Positions 48,727-58,620 are shown, numbered from the stretch's first letter. The stretch: 64,000 nt of DNA from Sideroxydans sp. CL21 (GCF_902459525.1 NZ_LR699166.1:1624501-1688500); one strand, 5' to 3'. Notes: generated from the letters alone by a model not told the origin. Made by a program: numbers and translations.

Positions 48727-50019
48727 ATGTTCCGTCCCCGAGTATTGATCATTGCCGAGTCTGCAAACCCTGATTGGGTAAGCGTCCCGTTGGTGGGTTG
48801 GTCTTTGGCCAATGCGCTTAGAGATGTAGCGGACGTTCATATTGTGACTCATATCCGCAATCGGCAAGCGATTCTAAATGCCGGTCTGGTTGAAGGCGAA
48901 GATTTTACGGCGATTGATTCGGAGAAAGTTGCCAGACCATTATGGAAGCTTTCTAATATGCTTCGTGGCGGTGCCGGAAAAGGATGGACCACGGGTACGG
49001 CTATTAGCATCATTTCTTACTACTATTTTGAGGCATTGGTTTGGAAAAAATTTGGCGTAGCTATTCGTTCCGGCAAGTTTGATATCGTTCACCGTATTAC
49101 GCCTCTCAGCCCGACAATTCCGAGTCTCATCGCCAAAAAGTGCCGTCGAGCGAATGTTCCTTTTATCCTTGGACCACTCAATGGGGGTGTGCCTTGGCCC
49201 AAAGGCTTTGACTCCGCACGCCGCCAGGAAAAAGAATGGTTATCCTATATTCGAAATGCATATAAGCTTTTTCCAGGATATCGCAGCACCTTGAAATCGG
49301 CCTCAGCGCTTTTGATTGGGTCCAAAGATACGCTGAATCAAGTACCGGCCAAGTATCATGACAAATGCATCTATTTGCCGGAAAACGCAATCGACCCGGC
49401 GAAATTTTCCCGCATATCCTGTCCTGAAAACACATCTGTATTACACGCTTGCTTTGTCGGCAGATTGGTTCCCTACAAAGGACCGGACATGCTGCTGGAG
49501 GCTGCAACTCCTCTGCTTTTGGAGGGGCGATTGCACTTGGATATTCTTGGGGATGGACCATTGTTGCAAACTTTGCAAGATATGGTTAGCAAAAAAGGAT
49601 TGGAATCGGCAGTTACCCTGCATGGGTGGGTCGCGCATTCTTCGATTCAGGAAATCATGTGCCGTTCGCATGTTTTTGCTTTTCCGAGTATTCGTGAGTT
49701 CGGCGGCGGTGTCGTACTTGAGGCCATGGCCTTGGGACTCGTTCCAATAATTGTTGACTACGCTGGTCCGGGCGAACTGGTTAATGAAGATACGGGATTC
49801 AAGCTGCCTATGGCGAGACGCGAAATGATTATTTCATCTTTAAGCGACAAATTGAAAATGACAGCCGATGACCGGCAATGCCTTGAACCGATGAAGCTTG
49901 CAGCCAGAAACCGCGTGCACAATTTTTTCACTTGGGCGGCCAAGGCCAGACAAACAAGGGAAGTTTATGACTGGGTTTTGGAACCTAAAGTTGGCAAACC
50001 TGAATTTTTTAAGGAATAA
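48727..50019 (+). CDS. Glycosyltransferase family 4 protein
   Basis: The 430-residue GT-B enzyme adds a sugar to a growing lipid-linked repeat unit; the sugar is unknown. The start at 48727 (MFRPRVLIIAESANPDW) fits the Rossmann beta-strand start; the frame is open from 48592 but that overlaps epsG. The donor half shows HACFVGRLVPYKGPDMLLEAA, HGWVAHSSIQEIMCRSHVFAFPSIREFGGGVVLEAMALGLVPI, with an EX7E-like Glu-x-Glu pattern. A 174-base gap follows before the next glycosyltransferase. Confidence 0.88.
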   Translation: MFRPRVLIIAESANPDWVSVPLVGWSLANALRDVADVHIVTHIRNRQAILNAGLVEGEDFTAIDSEKVARPLWKLSNMLRGGAGKGWTTGTAISIISYYYFEALVWKKFGVAIRSGKFDIVHRITPLSPTIPSLIAKKCRRANVPFILGPLNGGVPWPKGFDSARRQEKEWLSYIRNAYKLFPGYRSTLKSASALLIGSKDTLNQVPAKYHDKCIYLPENAIDPAKFSRISCPENTSVLHACFVGRLVPYKGPDMLLEAATPLLLEGRLHLDILGDGPLLQTLQDMVSKKGLESAVTLHGWVAHSSIQEIMCRSHVFAFPSIREFGGGVVLEAMALGLVPIIVDYAGPGELVNEDTGFKLPMARREMIISSLSDKLKMTADDRQCLEPMKLAARNRVHNFFTWAAKARQTREVYDWVLEPKVGKPEFFKE

Positions 50020-50193
50020 ACTTGGCCAACCATCAGAAAATCATACGAATGTGCTGACCAAGTGTTCAGTCGCCGGCAAGCTTGTCGCCTCGCAAGATTA
50101 TCTTCGGTAAGCGTCCAACCATCCAATCCATGAAGCTTAACGTGTTGTGCTGGCGCACAAAAAACAGTGGCAAGCTGATAAGGTAATCTCGCG

Positions 50194-51351
50194 ATGCTGA
50201 TCAATACTATATATGCAACACATCTTTACAAAAGCGGTGTTTGCTATGCATGCCAATCAATTCTCGAATCGATGCAATCTGCAGACACTGATGTGAGATT
50301 ATTTTGTGTTTCCGCCAATAAAGATGTGCGTCTCAGTTCATTTCATCGTCTTTCGTTGCCGCTTTGGGCGAAGCCCCTAGGATATAAACTGATTTCAGAC
50401 GATTTATGGGAGAAGTATACAGAGTGGCGCTATCGACACTCGTTTAAGGGGCAGCAAATTGCGTATTTGTGGCCCGGCACTTCAATTGATACATACAGAT
50501 TTGCCAAATCAAAAGGCCATATCTTGTTAACAGAAAATATCAATACTCATCAGGCCACCAGCAAGAAAATTCTGGACGCTGAATATAGCAGGCTAGGTTT
50601 AAAGCCTGCCCACGGAATTGATGAGGAAAGAATTTGCGATGAAAATGCCAAGCTGGAATTGGTCGATTATGTATTTAGTCCAAGCGAGGAAGTGAGCAAA
50701 TCACTTCTTAATGCAAATATCCCACATGAAAAAATTATAAGGACCAGTTACGGGCTTGATTCGACACATATTATGTTACCTGAGCAAATTGAAATGCGAG
50801 CCAAAAAAAAGGAGTTAACAGCCATTTTTGTTGGAAGAATAGGTATCCGCAAGGGAGTACATCTCTTGCTTGAATATTGGGTCAAATCCGGAATTAAAGG
50901 GAAGTTGAAACTGGTCGGCAATATTGAACACAGCGCAAAGCCATTGGTTGAGCCTTATTTGTCGCGTCATGATATTGAGCACATCCCTTTCACCAAAGAT
51001 CTCGAGTCATTGTATCTGGATGCGGATATTTTTATTTTTCCAAGTCTGGAAGAGGGAAGCCCTTTAGTCACTTACCTCGCTTTGGGTGCCGGCCTGCCCT
51101 CTATAGTAAGCCCGATGGGAGGGGGCGGCATCGTCAATGACGGATGCGAGGGACTAATTATTGATTCCCATGATACAGACGGTTGGATTGATGCGATACG
51201 CAAGTTATTTTCTGATGCTGAATTGCGGATGCAATTCTCCAGAAATGCATCCAACAGGGCGAGAGAGTATTTGTGGAGCAATGTAGGCCGGCAACGCAGA
51301 GAGTTATTGCTGGCTGCTCTGGATTCTAGAGTCGGTGGCGATCAACTATGA
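50194..51351 (+). CDS. Glycosyltransferase family 4 protein
   Basis: This 385-residue cytoplasmic glycosyltransferase has the GT4 C-terminal pattern AIFVGRIGIRKGVHLLLEYW, DADIFIFPSLEEGSPLVTYLALGAGLPSIVSPMGGGGIV with the conserved Glu pair. The N-terminus (INTIYATHLYKSGVCYACQSIL) differs from the previous enzyme, so substrate differs too. AAGGTAA precedes the ATG. It overlaps the epimerase gene by 4 bases, showing a small operon. Confidence 0.87.
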   Translation: MLINTIYATHLYKSGVCYACQSILESMQSADTDVRLFCVSANKDVRLSSFHRLSLPLWAKPLGYKLISDDLWEKYTEWRYRHSFKGQQIAYLWPGTSIDTYRFAKSKGHILLTENINTHQATSKKILDAEYSRLGLKPAHGIDEERICDENAKLELVDYVFSPSEEVSKSLLNANIPHEKIIRTSYGLDSTHIMLPEQIEMRAKKKELTAIFVGRIGIRKGVHLLLEYWVKSGIKGKLKLVGNIEHSAKPLVEPYLSRHDIEHIPFTKDLESLYLDADIFIFPSLEEGSPLVTYLALGAGLPSIVSPMGGGGIVNDGCEGLIIDSHDTDGWIDAIRKLFSDAELRMQFSRNASNRAREYLWSNVGRQRRELLLAALDSRVGGDQL

Positions 51352-52289
51352 AAATACTTGTATTAGGCGGCAACGGATTTATCGGCTCTCATGTGGTGGA
51401 TGAACTTCTTGATGCGGGTCACGAAGTCCGGGTATTCGGACGAAGATATGAGATATGGCGAAAACCATTGCCTTCGGTAAATTATTTTTTGGGTGATTTT
51501 TCAAATGTACCCATGCTCGCTGAGGCATTGCAGGGGGTTGATGTCGTAATTCACCTGATCAGTACGACCGTCCCAAGCACCTCAAACCTCGACCCTATCA
51601 GTGACATTCAAGGCAACCTCGAAAGTAGTGTGCGTCTTTTCCAGGTGATGGTATCGGTAAACGTGAAGCGGATTATTTATCTTTCCTCGGGGGGTACTGT
51701 GTATGGCATACCTTCCACGGCTACAGTGCAGGAGGATCATCCCCTTAATCCGATATGTTCATACGGCGTTGTTAAAGTAGCAGTTGAAAAATACCTCGGT
51801 ATGTTTGAACAACTTTATGGCTTTAAACCCCTGATCCTAAGAGCGTCGAATCCCTTTGGCCCACGCCAGGGGCACGATGGCGTCCAAGGAGTTGCATCCA
51901 CCTTTATGCAGAAAATGTTGTCCAACGGGAAAGTCACTATTTGGGGAGACGGGTCTGCAAAACGTGATTATCTTTATGTTTCCGATCTGGCCAGAATCTG
52001 TCGCATGGCCGCCGAATCTGAGCTGACCGGCATATTCAATGCGGGGTCGGGCACAGGACTAACATTGATTGAGCTTGCACACATGATTGAAAAAGCAAGC
52101 GGAATGAAACTGAACATAGAATATAAAGCAGGGCGGTCATTTGATGTTCGCGAAATTGTGCTAAACATCGAAAAGGCCAAGTCCCAATTAAATTGGGTAC
52201 CTGAAATTGCCATTCAGGATGGATTGTCGCTTCTGTTCAATTGGATGCAAATGAAACAGGATAGTGTTGCTGGGCGAAATGATATGTAA
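51348..52289 (+). CDS. NAD-dependent nucleotide-sugar epimerase/dehydratase
   Basis: A 313-residue extended SDR enzyme. The cofactor site is GGNGFIGSHV at residues 7-16; the catalytic Ser/Tyr/Lys are in YLSSGGTVYG and SYGVVKVAVEKY. GFKPLILRASNPFGPRQ and WGDGSAKRDYLYVSDLA are typical of UDP-glucose 4-epimerase-like enzymes. It would provide an activated sugar for the preceding glycosyltransferases. Substrate not determinable here. Confidence 0.88.
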   Translation: MKILVLGGNGFIGSHVVDELLDAGHEVRVFGRRYEIWRKPLPSVNYFLGDFSNVPMLAEALQGVDVVIHLISTTVPSTSNLDPISDIQGNLESSVRLFQVMVSVNVKRIIYLSSGGTVYGIPSTATVQEDHPLNPICSYGVVKVAVEKYLGMFEQLYGFKPLILRASNPFGPRQGHDGVQGVASTFMQKMLSNGKVTIWGDGSAKRDYLYVSDLARICRMAAESELTGIFNAGSGTGLTLIELAHMIEKASGMKLNIEYKAGRSFDVREIVLNIEKAKSQLNWVPEIAIQDGLSLLFNWMQMKQDSVAGRNDM

Positions 52290-52342
52290 CTAAGATAGTA
52301 CCGATTAGGTCATGTTCAATAAACCCAGATAGTCCATTAGGC

Positions 52343-52581
52343 CGTCATACCGTCGAAAGCCGGTATCCAGCTATGAAAATAGGCCGCGCGTGCGTGTGTT
52401 GTTGGGGCTTCAGCCCCTTACAACTACGGCCTACCTCTTGCGGGTGCGCGGACAAAACCGTGATGTTGTCCCACTTGCGTGGGAAAAGTATTAATCATCT
52501 GGATTCCGGCCTTCGCCGGATAACCAGCGACTTGCCCGCCTGCGGGCTTAGTCGAATGGCTAGTAGTTCCAACAATGACGT
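52343..52581. repeat. Composite structured repeat / MITE-like element
   Basis: The 239-base element starts CGTCATACC and ends AATGACG, so its tips are inverted. The left end 52343-52370 and a right-hand part (52499-52520) are versions of the REP palindrome at 41833. Inside lie nested hairpins: TAGGCCG/CGGCCTA (52380-52386, 52427-52433) with GTTGT..GGGGCT/AGCCCC..ACAAC between, and TCCCAC/GTGGGA at 52469-52484. It falls in a 373-base gap without a gene. Confidence 0.65.
52516..52570. repeat. Dispersed repeat, copy 2
   Basis: Matches 37467-37519 in the TAACCAGCGACTTG and TCGAAT-GCT-TAGTTCC parts, with a different central hairpin (CCCGC/GCGGG). It is embedded in the right half of the composite element. 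Confidence 0.6.
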
Positions 52582-52662
52582 GGTTTTTCTAATGGGCAAT
52601 CTGGGATAAATTGAATCCTGTTAATTGTTTTTATTTTCAAAAGTATTTTCATTTTTAACAAT

Positions 52663-54039
52663 ATGAATAAACCGCATTCATCCCTGCGCCAAACCATAAT
52701 CCATGCAGGCATGTGGATATTGAGCGGACATTTCGCCTCTCAGGTCATCAGATTGGGCGGTAACTTGATCATGACGCGTATCCTGGTGCCAGAGATGTTT
52801 GGAGTGATGGCTGTGGCAAATATTCTTATTATGGGATTGCAGCTCTGCTCCTATTTCGGTGTTCAACACAACATCATTCAAAGTCATAGAGGTGATGATC
52901 CGTTATTTCTGAATACGGCATGGACTTTTCAGATACTGCGTGGCGGAATCATTTTTTTGCTGGCAATCTCCCTGGCTGCCGGACTTGCCATTGCAAATTC
53001 GTTTGGCCTGGTAGGTGCAAGCAGCGCATACCATGATCCGGTTTTACCAAGTGTCCTTGCGGCGTTGTCATTCACAGCGTTGATTTCAGGGTTTGAATCG
53101 ACAAATCTGGCTTCAGCTCATAGGGTGATGAGACAGGGGCGGATAACGATACTGGAACTGATTTCTCAAGTTGCCGGGCTCGCTGTAATGATCGTTTGGG
53201 CGCTAGTGGACAAATCAATTTGGGCTTTAGTCGGCGGCACAATTTTGTCTTCCTGCATCAAAACGATATTGAGTCATTGGTATATTGAAGGCCAAACTAA
53301 TCGGTTAATGTGGAACAGGGATATATTTTTAGAGTTGTTTGCTTTTGGCAAATGGATATTGTTGACTACGATTTTAGGGTACTTTGTCAGCAATGGAGAC
53401 AGACTAGTATTGGCGGGTTTAGTAAAGGCAGATGTCCTTGGAGTGTATACGATTGCACTATTCATGATTAGTGCCTTGCAGGAGGTTTTGTCCAAGTTGG
53501 CAACAAATGCTGCGTTGCCTGCGTTGAGCAAAGTAGTTCGTGAACGACGAGAAGATTTAAGTGCAGTTTATTACAAAATACGATTTCCGATTGATTTGGC
53601 GATATTGTTCATTTGCGGCTTATTGTTTTATGCAGGGCACTTGATTACTGATGTGCTATACGATAATCGGTATGCAAATGCAGGGCATATGCTCGAAATA
53701 TTGGCTATTTCCCTGTTTGGCATCAGATATGTTCTTTCCGAAAATGTCTTTATTGCGTTAGGCAAGCCAAGGTTGTTGATACCGGCACAAATTTTTCAGT
53801 TGCTGATAACCTTCAGTGTAATTGCGCCAATTTACAACGCATATGGGTTAGATGGTGCCATTTGGATTATTGCGCTGACTCCATTGTTGGCCTTGCCGAT
53901 CAGAGTTTATTTCATGGCGAAATACGGATTCTTAAATCTGAAACGAGAATTGTATGTACTGCCAGCGCTGCCTGCGGGTCTGGCGATCGGGGCCTTGGTA
54001 AATATGCTGGCACAGCATTTTGTTAGTATGTCGCGGTAA
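52663..54039 (+). CDS. wzx: Lipid-linked oligosaccharide flippase, Wzx-like
   Basis: The 458-residue protein has about 12 to 14 membrane helices and the layout of the polysaccharide transporter family: MARGRHFASQVIRLGGNLIMTRILVPEMFGVM-like start (HFASQVIRLGGNLIMTRI), repeated GLV/ISA helices and a central DRLVLAGLVKADVLGVYTIALF. It would flip undecaprenyl-linked repeat units to the periplasmic side. It sits in a gap after the composite repeat and has no strong ribosome binding site. Confidence 0.88.
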   Translation: MNKPHSSLRQTIIHAGMWILSGHFASQVIRLGGNLIMTRILVPEMFGVMAVANILIMGLQLCSYFGVQHNIIQSHRGDDPLFLNTAWTFQILRGGIIFLLAISLAAGLAIANSFGLVGASSAYHDPVLPSVLAALSFTALISGFESTNLASAHRVMRQGRITILELISQVAGLAVMIVWALVDKSIWALVGGTILSSCIKTILSHWYIEGQTNRLMWNRDIFLELFAFGKWILLTTILGYFVSNGDRLVLAGLVKADVLGVYTIALFMISALQEVLSKLATNAALPALSKVVRERREDLSAVYYKIRFPIDLAILFICGLLFYAGHLITDVLYDNRYANAGHMLEILAISLFGIRYVLSENVFIALGKPRLLIPAQIFQLLITFSVIAPIYNAYGLDGAIWIIALTPLLALPIRVYFMAKYGFLNLKRELYVLPALPAGLAIGALVNMLAQHFVSMSR

Positions 54040-54358
54040 AAACAAAGATTGTCATAATGATAGTAGAGCATAACAAGCTCATTGAACGGGCACCTTTCAT
54101 TGTAGGGTAGGTGAACACTGGTTGCTGCTATGCCGGTGCGACTTTTACACATCTACTAGATGCGCGAAGTCCGCAAAATCACTGCATGCATCGGAGTCTT
54201 GATAAACATGTGGCTTGGAGCATTTGAAAATTATGTATGGGAATAAAATTATGGCTTGATCTTCTTGTAAGAATTTGCTGATAGCTGCCGGATGTTGGCA
54301 TGTCGCATCTACAATCGAACTTAATCATCATGAATGTACTTAATAGCGGAGGTCTTAA
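54040..54358. other. Intergenic region
   Basis: A 319-base AT-rich gap before the methyltransferase gene. I see no gene, strong hairpin or repeat. Confidence 0.4.
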
Positions 54359-54973
54359 GTGGAAATTTTAAACTTGGCAGTAAAAAATGACATAGACCAA
54401 GGGATCCCTTTAAAAATCAATCTGGGAAGTGGTGGGGGCAAGAAAGAAGGCTTTTACGGATTGGACATGGCAAATATCGATAATAATGTCGATATCGTTG
54501 CCGATCTGAATCGCACTTTGGAATTACTACCGGATAATTCAGTATCCGAAATTTATTCATGTCACGTACTTGAACATATCAATAATCTTATCGGATTGAT
54601 GGAAGAACTGCACAGGATTGTAAGCCCTAACGGAAAAATAGAAATTAGAGTTCCGCATTTCTCAAATCCATACTACTACTCTGACCCTACACATGTGCGA
54701 TTTTTCGGAGCTTTTTCTATGTATTACTTTGTGCCAATAGAGAATCAACCTGAATTTAGAAAAGTACCCGCATTTTATTCAAAATGTCGCTTTAAAGTTC
54801 AATCCGTCACAATTACCCTTTTGAACCATTCGCTGATCGATAAAATTGCATTTCCACGCCTATTTAACTTTATAAATAAAAATACAAAGCGACAAGATTT
54901 CTTTGAAAGAAGATTATGTAGGGTATTTCCGGCAAATGGAATAACTTATGAATTGACGGTTATTAAGCCTTAG
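54359..54973 (+). CDS. SAM-dependent methyltransferase, class I
   Basis: This 204-residue protein has the SAM-binding pattern KINLGSGGGKKEGFYGLDMAN (motif I with GSG) and SEIYSCHVLEHINN. EIRVPHFSNPYYYSDPTHVRFF follows. It belongs with methyltransferase-11-like enzymes found in polysaccharide loci, where they methylate sugars. Start is GTG at 54359 with GGAGG 7 bases upstream. The base composition is AT-rich. Confidence 0.78.
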   Translation: MEILNLAVKNDIDQGIPLKINLGSGGGKKEGFYGLDMANIDNNVDIVADLNRTLELLPDNSVSEIYSCHVLEHINNLIGLMEELHRIVSPNGKIEIRVPHFSNPYYYSDPTHVRFFGAFSMYYFVPIENQPEFRKVPAFYSKCRFKVQSVTITLLNHSLIDKIAFPRLFNFINKNTKRQDFFERRLCRVFPANGITYELTVIKP

Positions 54974-55058
54974 GATTGATAATTTTTTGCGACCAAAAAA
55001 TCAGAAAATAAAATCAACAACGAATGAAATCTGTTTGCATTTTAACCGGTGAGCTGTG

Positions 55059-55952
55059 ATGTCAATTTACAATGATGATCGAGTTTCTGCTGTGGTTCTT
55101 GCTTACTCGCGCGAAAAAATTTTACCGGATCTGATCACCGCACTGCGGAATCAGTCCAGAAAACCTGATGAAATAATTGTCATTAATCAGGGTAACAACC
55201 CAACAATTGCATCGTGGCTGGCCGGACAGCAGGATCTGACTATTATCGTTCAGGAGAATCTGGGAAGTGCAGGTGGCTTCTGCAGGGGAATCACGGAAAG
55301 CATACAGCGCGGGCATGGCTGGACATGGATTTTTGACGACGATGCCGTTCCAGCCCCTACGGCTCTCGAAGAAATGGTCAAATGCCCGTATTTCAAGCGG
55401 CAGGAAACAGTATTCCTCGGTAGCCGGATTATTGACCGGCATGGAAAAACCTACATGTCTCCTGGCGGCAGCCAGTCTATCGCCTGGTATGGCAGCGTCC
55501 TGGATGACAAATGCGTTGAAGCAGTTGACGCGTGCTGGCTAGGGCTGCTTGTGCGTACGCGCGCAGTCCACGAGGCCGGGCTGCCCATTGCCGAATTCTT
55601 TCTTTGGGACGAGGATCGGGAGTTCGTTAGCAGGCTTGTCAGACATGGTAAAGGCTATTGCGTGTTGACCAGCGTAGTAACACATTACCAGGATGACAGT
55701 TTTGATCCGTTTGGAAAGGATTTTATAAAAGTTGCCTATTTCGCCAGAAATCATGTTGCCAGGGCGAAACTTGTACCAGGTTCATTCGTATTAAAAATAC
55801 TAAGAGTAGCTCGCGTATCGTTTAAGCTCATGCTCAAAGTATTTAAGGGGGAATGGCCTTTGCGGGTGATTCCCTGGATTCTAAAGGGCGCTTTTTTGTT
55901 TAGGCCGAGAATTCAATATATTGATCGTGCTACCGTGAGTAGCGTACGGTGA
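55059..55952 (+). CDS. Glycosyltransferase family 2 protein, galactofuranosyltransferase-like
   Basis: The 297-residue enzyme has the GT-A Rossmann-like start AVVLAYSREKILPDLITALRNQS and NLGSAGGFCRGI. It also has the metal-binding FDDDAVPAP (DXD motif), and W-DED motif FLWDEDREFVSR. This resembles GlfT2-type and related GT2 enzymes. A GTG at 55056 is also possible, one codon earlier. It probably adds a sugar of the exopolysaccharide. Confidence 0.83.
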   Translation: MSIYNDDRVSAVVLAYSREKILPDLITALRNQSRKPDEIIVINQGNNPTIASWLAGQQDLTIIVQENLGSAGGFCRGITESIQRGHGWTWIFDDDAVPAPTALEEMVKCPYFKRQETVFLGSRIIDRHGKTYMSPGGSQSIAWYGSVLDDKCVEAVDACWLGLLVRTRAVHEAGLPIAEFFLWDEDREFVSRLVRHGKGYCVLTSVVTHYQDDSFDPFGKDFIKVAYFARNHVARAKLVPGSFVLKILRVARVSFKLMLKVFKGEWPLRVIPWILKGAFLFRPRIQYIDRATVSSVR

Positions 55953-56038
55953 ATCAACTTCTTTGAATGATTAACCCAATAAGCCTTAGCTTTACTGTGA
56001 GTACTTAACTGCGTAGCCTTTAATCGGACTATATTGAA

Positions 56039-57094
56039 ATGGATCATCGACACAATCGGTACGCATTCCTAGACGGTATTCGAGGTATGGCCGCAATCTT
56101 TGTACTGACTCTTCATACACAAGATTTTTGGCACATACACTTTTTTAGAGGCTATCTTGCAGTTGATCTATTTTTTATTCTGAGTGGATTTGTAATTGCA
56201 TATGCATATGACGAAAAACTTAAATGCGACAAAATTTCTGCACCGAAATTTTTGCTCATACGATTAATACGACTATATCCTGTTTACCTATTATCGCTAC
56301 TTTTATGTTCCTTTATTCTAATTGAAACCATATGGAAACATAAACTGAGCGTTGGATATGGGGAAACTCTAAATATGATAGCGTTGGGCGCTTTGTTTCT
56401 TCCATCTCAGGTTGCTGGGAGTTCATACCTTTTTTCAATAAATCCGCCATATTGGTCTCTTTTTTTTGAGCTTATTACTAATGCCGTATATGCGATTTCA
56501 AGGCCACTTTTATCAAATGTTGTTTTAGCATCTATAGTGCTTATTTCCGGAATTTGTCTCACAGTGGTGTCATTTGTTCATGGGAATCTAGATGTGGGCT
56601 ATGCTTGGGGATTTTGGTCATTAATTGCAGGTTTTTTGCGCTCTGTTTTTGGAATATTTTTTGGGTTACTGTTATTTAGGCATCGCCTAATTTTGAGTAC
56701 TGCTTTAAAGGGGGCGAAATTTATTTCGCCTTGGCTAGCTTTTTTTATGATAGCGGCTATCTTGGCATCACCAAGCTTTGAGCATTATGACAAAATTATT
56801 GACGTTTTTTCAGTTGTTCTTATTTTTCCATTTTCCGTTTTGGTTGCTGCGCAAGGTGAGACTTCGAGATTTCAAAGTTTATTGCTAATTCTCGGAACGG
56901 CCAGTTACCCGATATACGTGCTTCATGAGCCAGTTAAAAATATTTTTCAGTATGTGTTAAAAGATAGCGTAGAAATCTATGCGCCAGTTTCAGGCTTTGC
57001 TTTGGTAGTTTTTCTAATTGTGCTTTCTGTTCTAATAGAGAAATGGTACGACATTCCTTTGCGGAGTTGGTTATCTAACAAAACATTACGATGA
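56039..57094 (+). CDS. Acyltransferase 3 (OafA/YrhL) family membrane protein
   Basis: This 351-residue protein has about ten membrane helices and the family start RYAFLDGIRGMAAIFVLTLHTQD, with the catalytic-region His (LTLH). Also DLFFILSGFVIAYAYDEKL and a C-terminal LHEPVKNIF-type segment. It would acetylate a sugar of the exopolysaccharide across the membrane. The coding region is strikingly AT-rich compared with the eps genes upstream, a sign of transfer. It is convergent with the polymerase gene. Confidence 0.85.
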   Translation: MDHRHNRYAFLDGIRGMAAIFVLTLHTQDFWHIHFFRGYLAVDLFFILSGFVIAYAYDEKLKCDKISAPKFLLIRLIRLYPVYLLSLLLCSFILIETIWKHKLSVGYGETLNMIALGALFLPSQVAGSSYLFSINPPYWSLFFELITNAVYAISRPLLSNVVLASIVLISGICLTVVSFVHGNLDVGYAWGFWSLIAGFLRSVFGIFFGLLLFRHRLILSTALKGAKFISPWLAFFMIAAILASPSFEHYDKIIDVFSVVLIFPFSVLVAAQGETSRFQSLLLILGTASYPIYVLHEPVKNIFQYVLKDSVEIYAPVSGFALVVFLIVLSVLIEKWYDIPLRSWLSNKTLR

Positions 57095-57117
57095 AACATA
57101 AGGAAAGTGGCTCGGCT

Positions 57118-58620
57118 TTAAATAACTACAGAATGAGTACCTTGTTTTAAACGGACCATCTGGGTATAAGCAACACCTATCCCGGCAATCGACCAGTAAA
57201 CAATAGGAATGAAGGTAATTCCGCTAACCGTAAAGATGGTTACAAGAATACCGAAAAGCGTGGCCAACAGTGCCCGTCCAAGCAGGGCTTCCTCACTGTC
57301 TTTGTCAGGGAGAGAGCGCATAGAGCGATATACTCCTCTTATCACAAAAGCAAAAAATCCCACGAATAGCCCGAGGCCGACTAATCCTTGGGACAAGGCA
57401 ATTGAGAGGTAGGAATTGACAATGTCAATGATGTTTTCACCTTGGCGCATGGCTTGCATTTCGGGCGTTTCGAGAACGTCTGCAGACCCAAACCATGGAT
57501 TTTGCATAATAACGATTTGTGAGTTAGTGAGCAGTTTTTGCCGGTAATCGATGCTTCCTTTATCGGTTGTGCCGACTATGGGTAACAAATTAATGACTTT
57601 CATTCCTCCCGGGAGTACAGCAATCAAAGGAAAAGCCAGTAAACATATAGTAGTTAGCAGAATTAGTCGTTGAACCGCTTTTCTACCGGTGGCAATAAAA
57701 ACAATAAAGACGGTAACAGCGCCAACCCAGGGGCCACGTGATAAGGAGGATATTATTCCGACAATCAGCAATCCCAAGCCGAAGCGACGTACAAGTTTCG
57801 ATTTGATTGCGCGTTGCAGAAATAGGTACGAACCTATCCCAATAACCATCAGATAGCCCAGAGCAATAGAGTGTCCGGCAGAGGCAAGGGCCCTGAGCAT
57901 GCCGCCTCTTCCAAGGTATAACGTCATTGCATTGCTAAGCTGGAGCGAGTCAATTAGAGCCCCATAGAGCAACCAATGTGTTGAAAATTCAAAAGCAGCT
58001 ATCGGTGCAAGAATCATGATCGCTATCACGAGGGCCTGCAGGGCATCTCGAAAATCTTGCATATGCTTGAGCGAGCGGCTGAGCACATAGTAGGGAAGAA
58101 ATGCATCAATGAACAGATAGAAAATGTCACGCGCCATGCTTGTCAAGTTGGATACTCGCAGATCGAGCACAACCGTGAGCACGAGATACGCGGCAAAAAA
58201 CTTGTCAGGTATCGTCCGCCCGAAAGGAATAACGTCACTTCGTTGGCGTAATGAAAAAAACGCAGGCAGGAGTACAAACAGTTCTAACAATCTCGCATGT
58301 GAAAGATCAAAAATATAATTGACCAGACCCATGCCGGGAATCTCAGTTGTAGCCATGGGGACAGCGAACAATATGAAAAAAAACAACGCTGGCGGATTGG
58401 ATTCATTCCGGTTTGCGTACAACAGAGCAGGTATGGCGATAATTGTATATATCCAGAAACTCTGTGCCAGAAAGGCGGCAAGAGTTAAGAACAGCCAAAT
58501 ATTTTTTCTCCGTTTAAAACTATTTAGCTCATCAGGGGAGATGGTGAGGCGGCGCGCGAAAAAAAAGAAGGCCGTGGCAATGAAAAGAATGACAACTAAT
58601 GATCTGAAAACTTCTGGCAT
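57118..58620 (-). CDS. wzy: O-antigen polymerase/ligase-like membrane protein (Wzy-type)
   Basis: A 500-residue protein with about 12 membrane helices and a large periplasmic loop, resembling the Wzy/WaaL O-antigen ligase superfamily. A motif with SSLSRGPWVGAV and a following loop (LPIVGTTDKGSIDYRQKLLTNSQ, NPWFGS) is typical of exosortase-associated polymerases or O-glycosylation ligases. It probably polymerises the exopolysaccharide repeat. The minus strand orientation differs from the rest of the locus, so it has its own promoter, probably in 58621-58868. Confidence 0.78.
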   Translation of the reverse strand: MPEVFRSLVVILFIATAFFFFARRLTISPDELNSFKRRKNIWLFLTLAAFLAQSFWIYTIIAIPALLYANRNESNPPALFFFILFAVPMATTEIPGMGLVNYIFDLSHARLLELFVLLPAFFSLRQRSDVIPFGRTIPDKFFAAYLVLTVVLDLRVSNLTSMARDIFYLFIDAFLPYYVLSRSLKHMQDFRDALQALVIAIMILAPIAAFEFSTHWLLYGALIDSLQLSNAMTLYLGRGGMLRALASAGHSIALGYLMVIGIGSYLFLQRAIKSKLVRRFGLGLLIVGIISSLSRGPWVGAVTVFIVFIATGRKAVQRLILLTTICLLAFPLIAVLPGGMKVINLLPIVGTTDKGSIDYRQKLLTNSQIVIMQNPWFGSADVLETPEMQAMRQGENIIDIVNSYLSIALSQGLVGLGLFVGFFAFVIRGVYRSMRSLPDKDSEEALLGRALLATLFGILVTIFTVSGITFIPIVYWSIAGIGVAYTQMVRLKQGTHSVVI

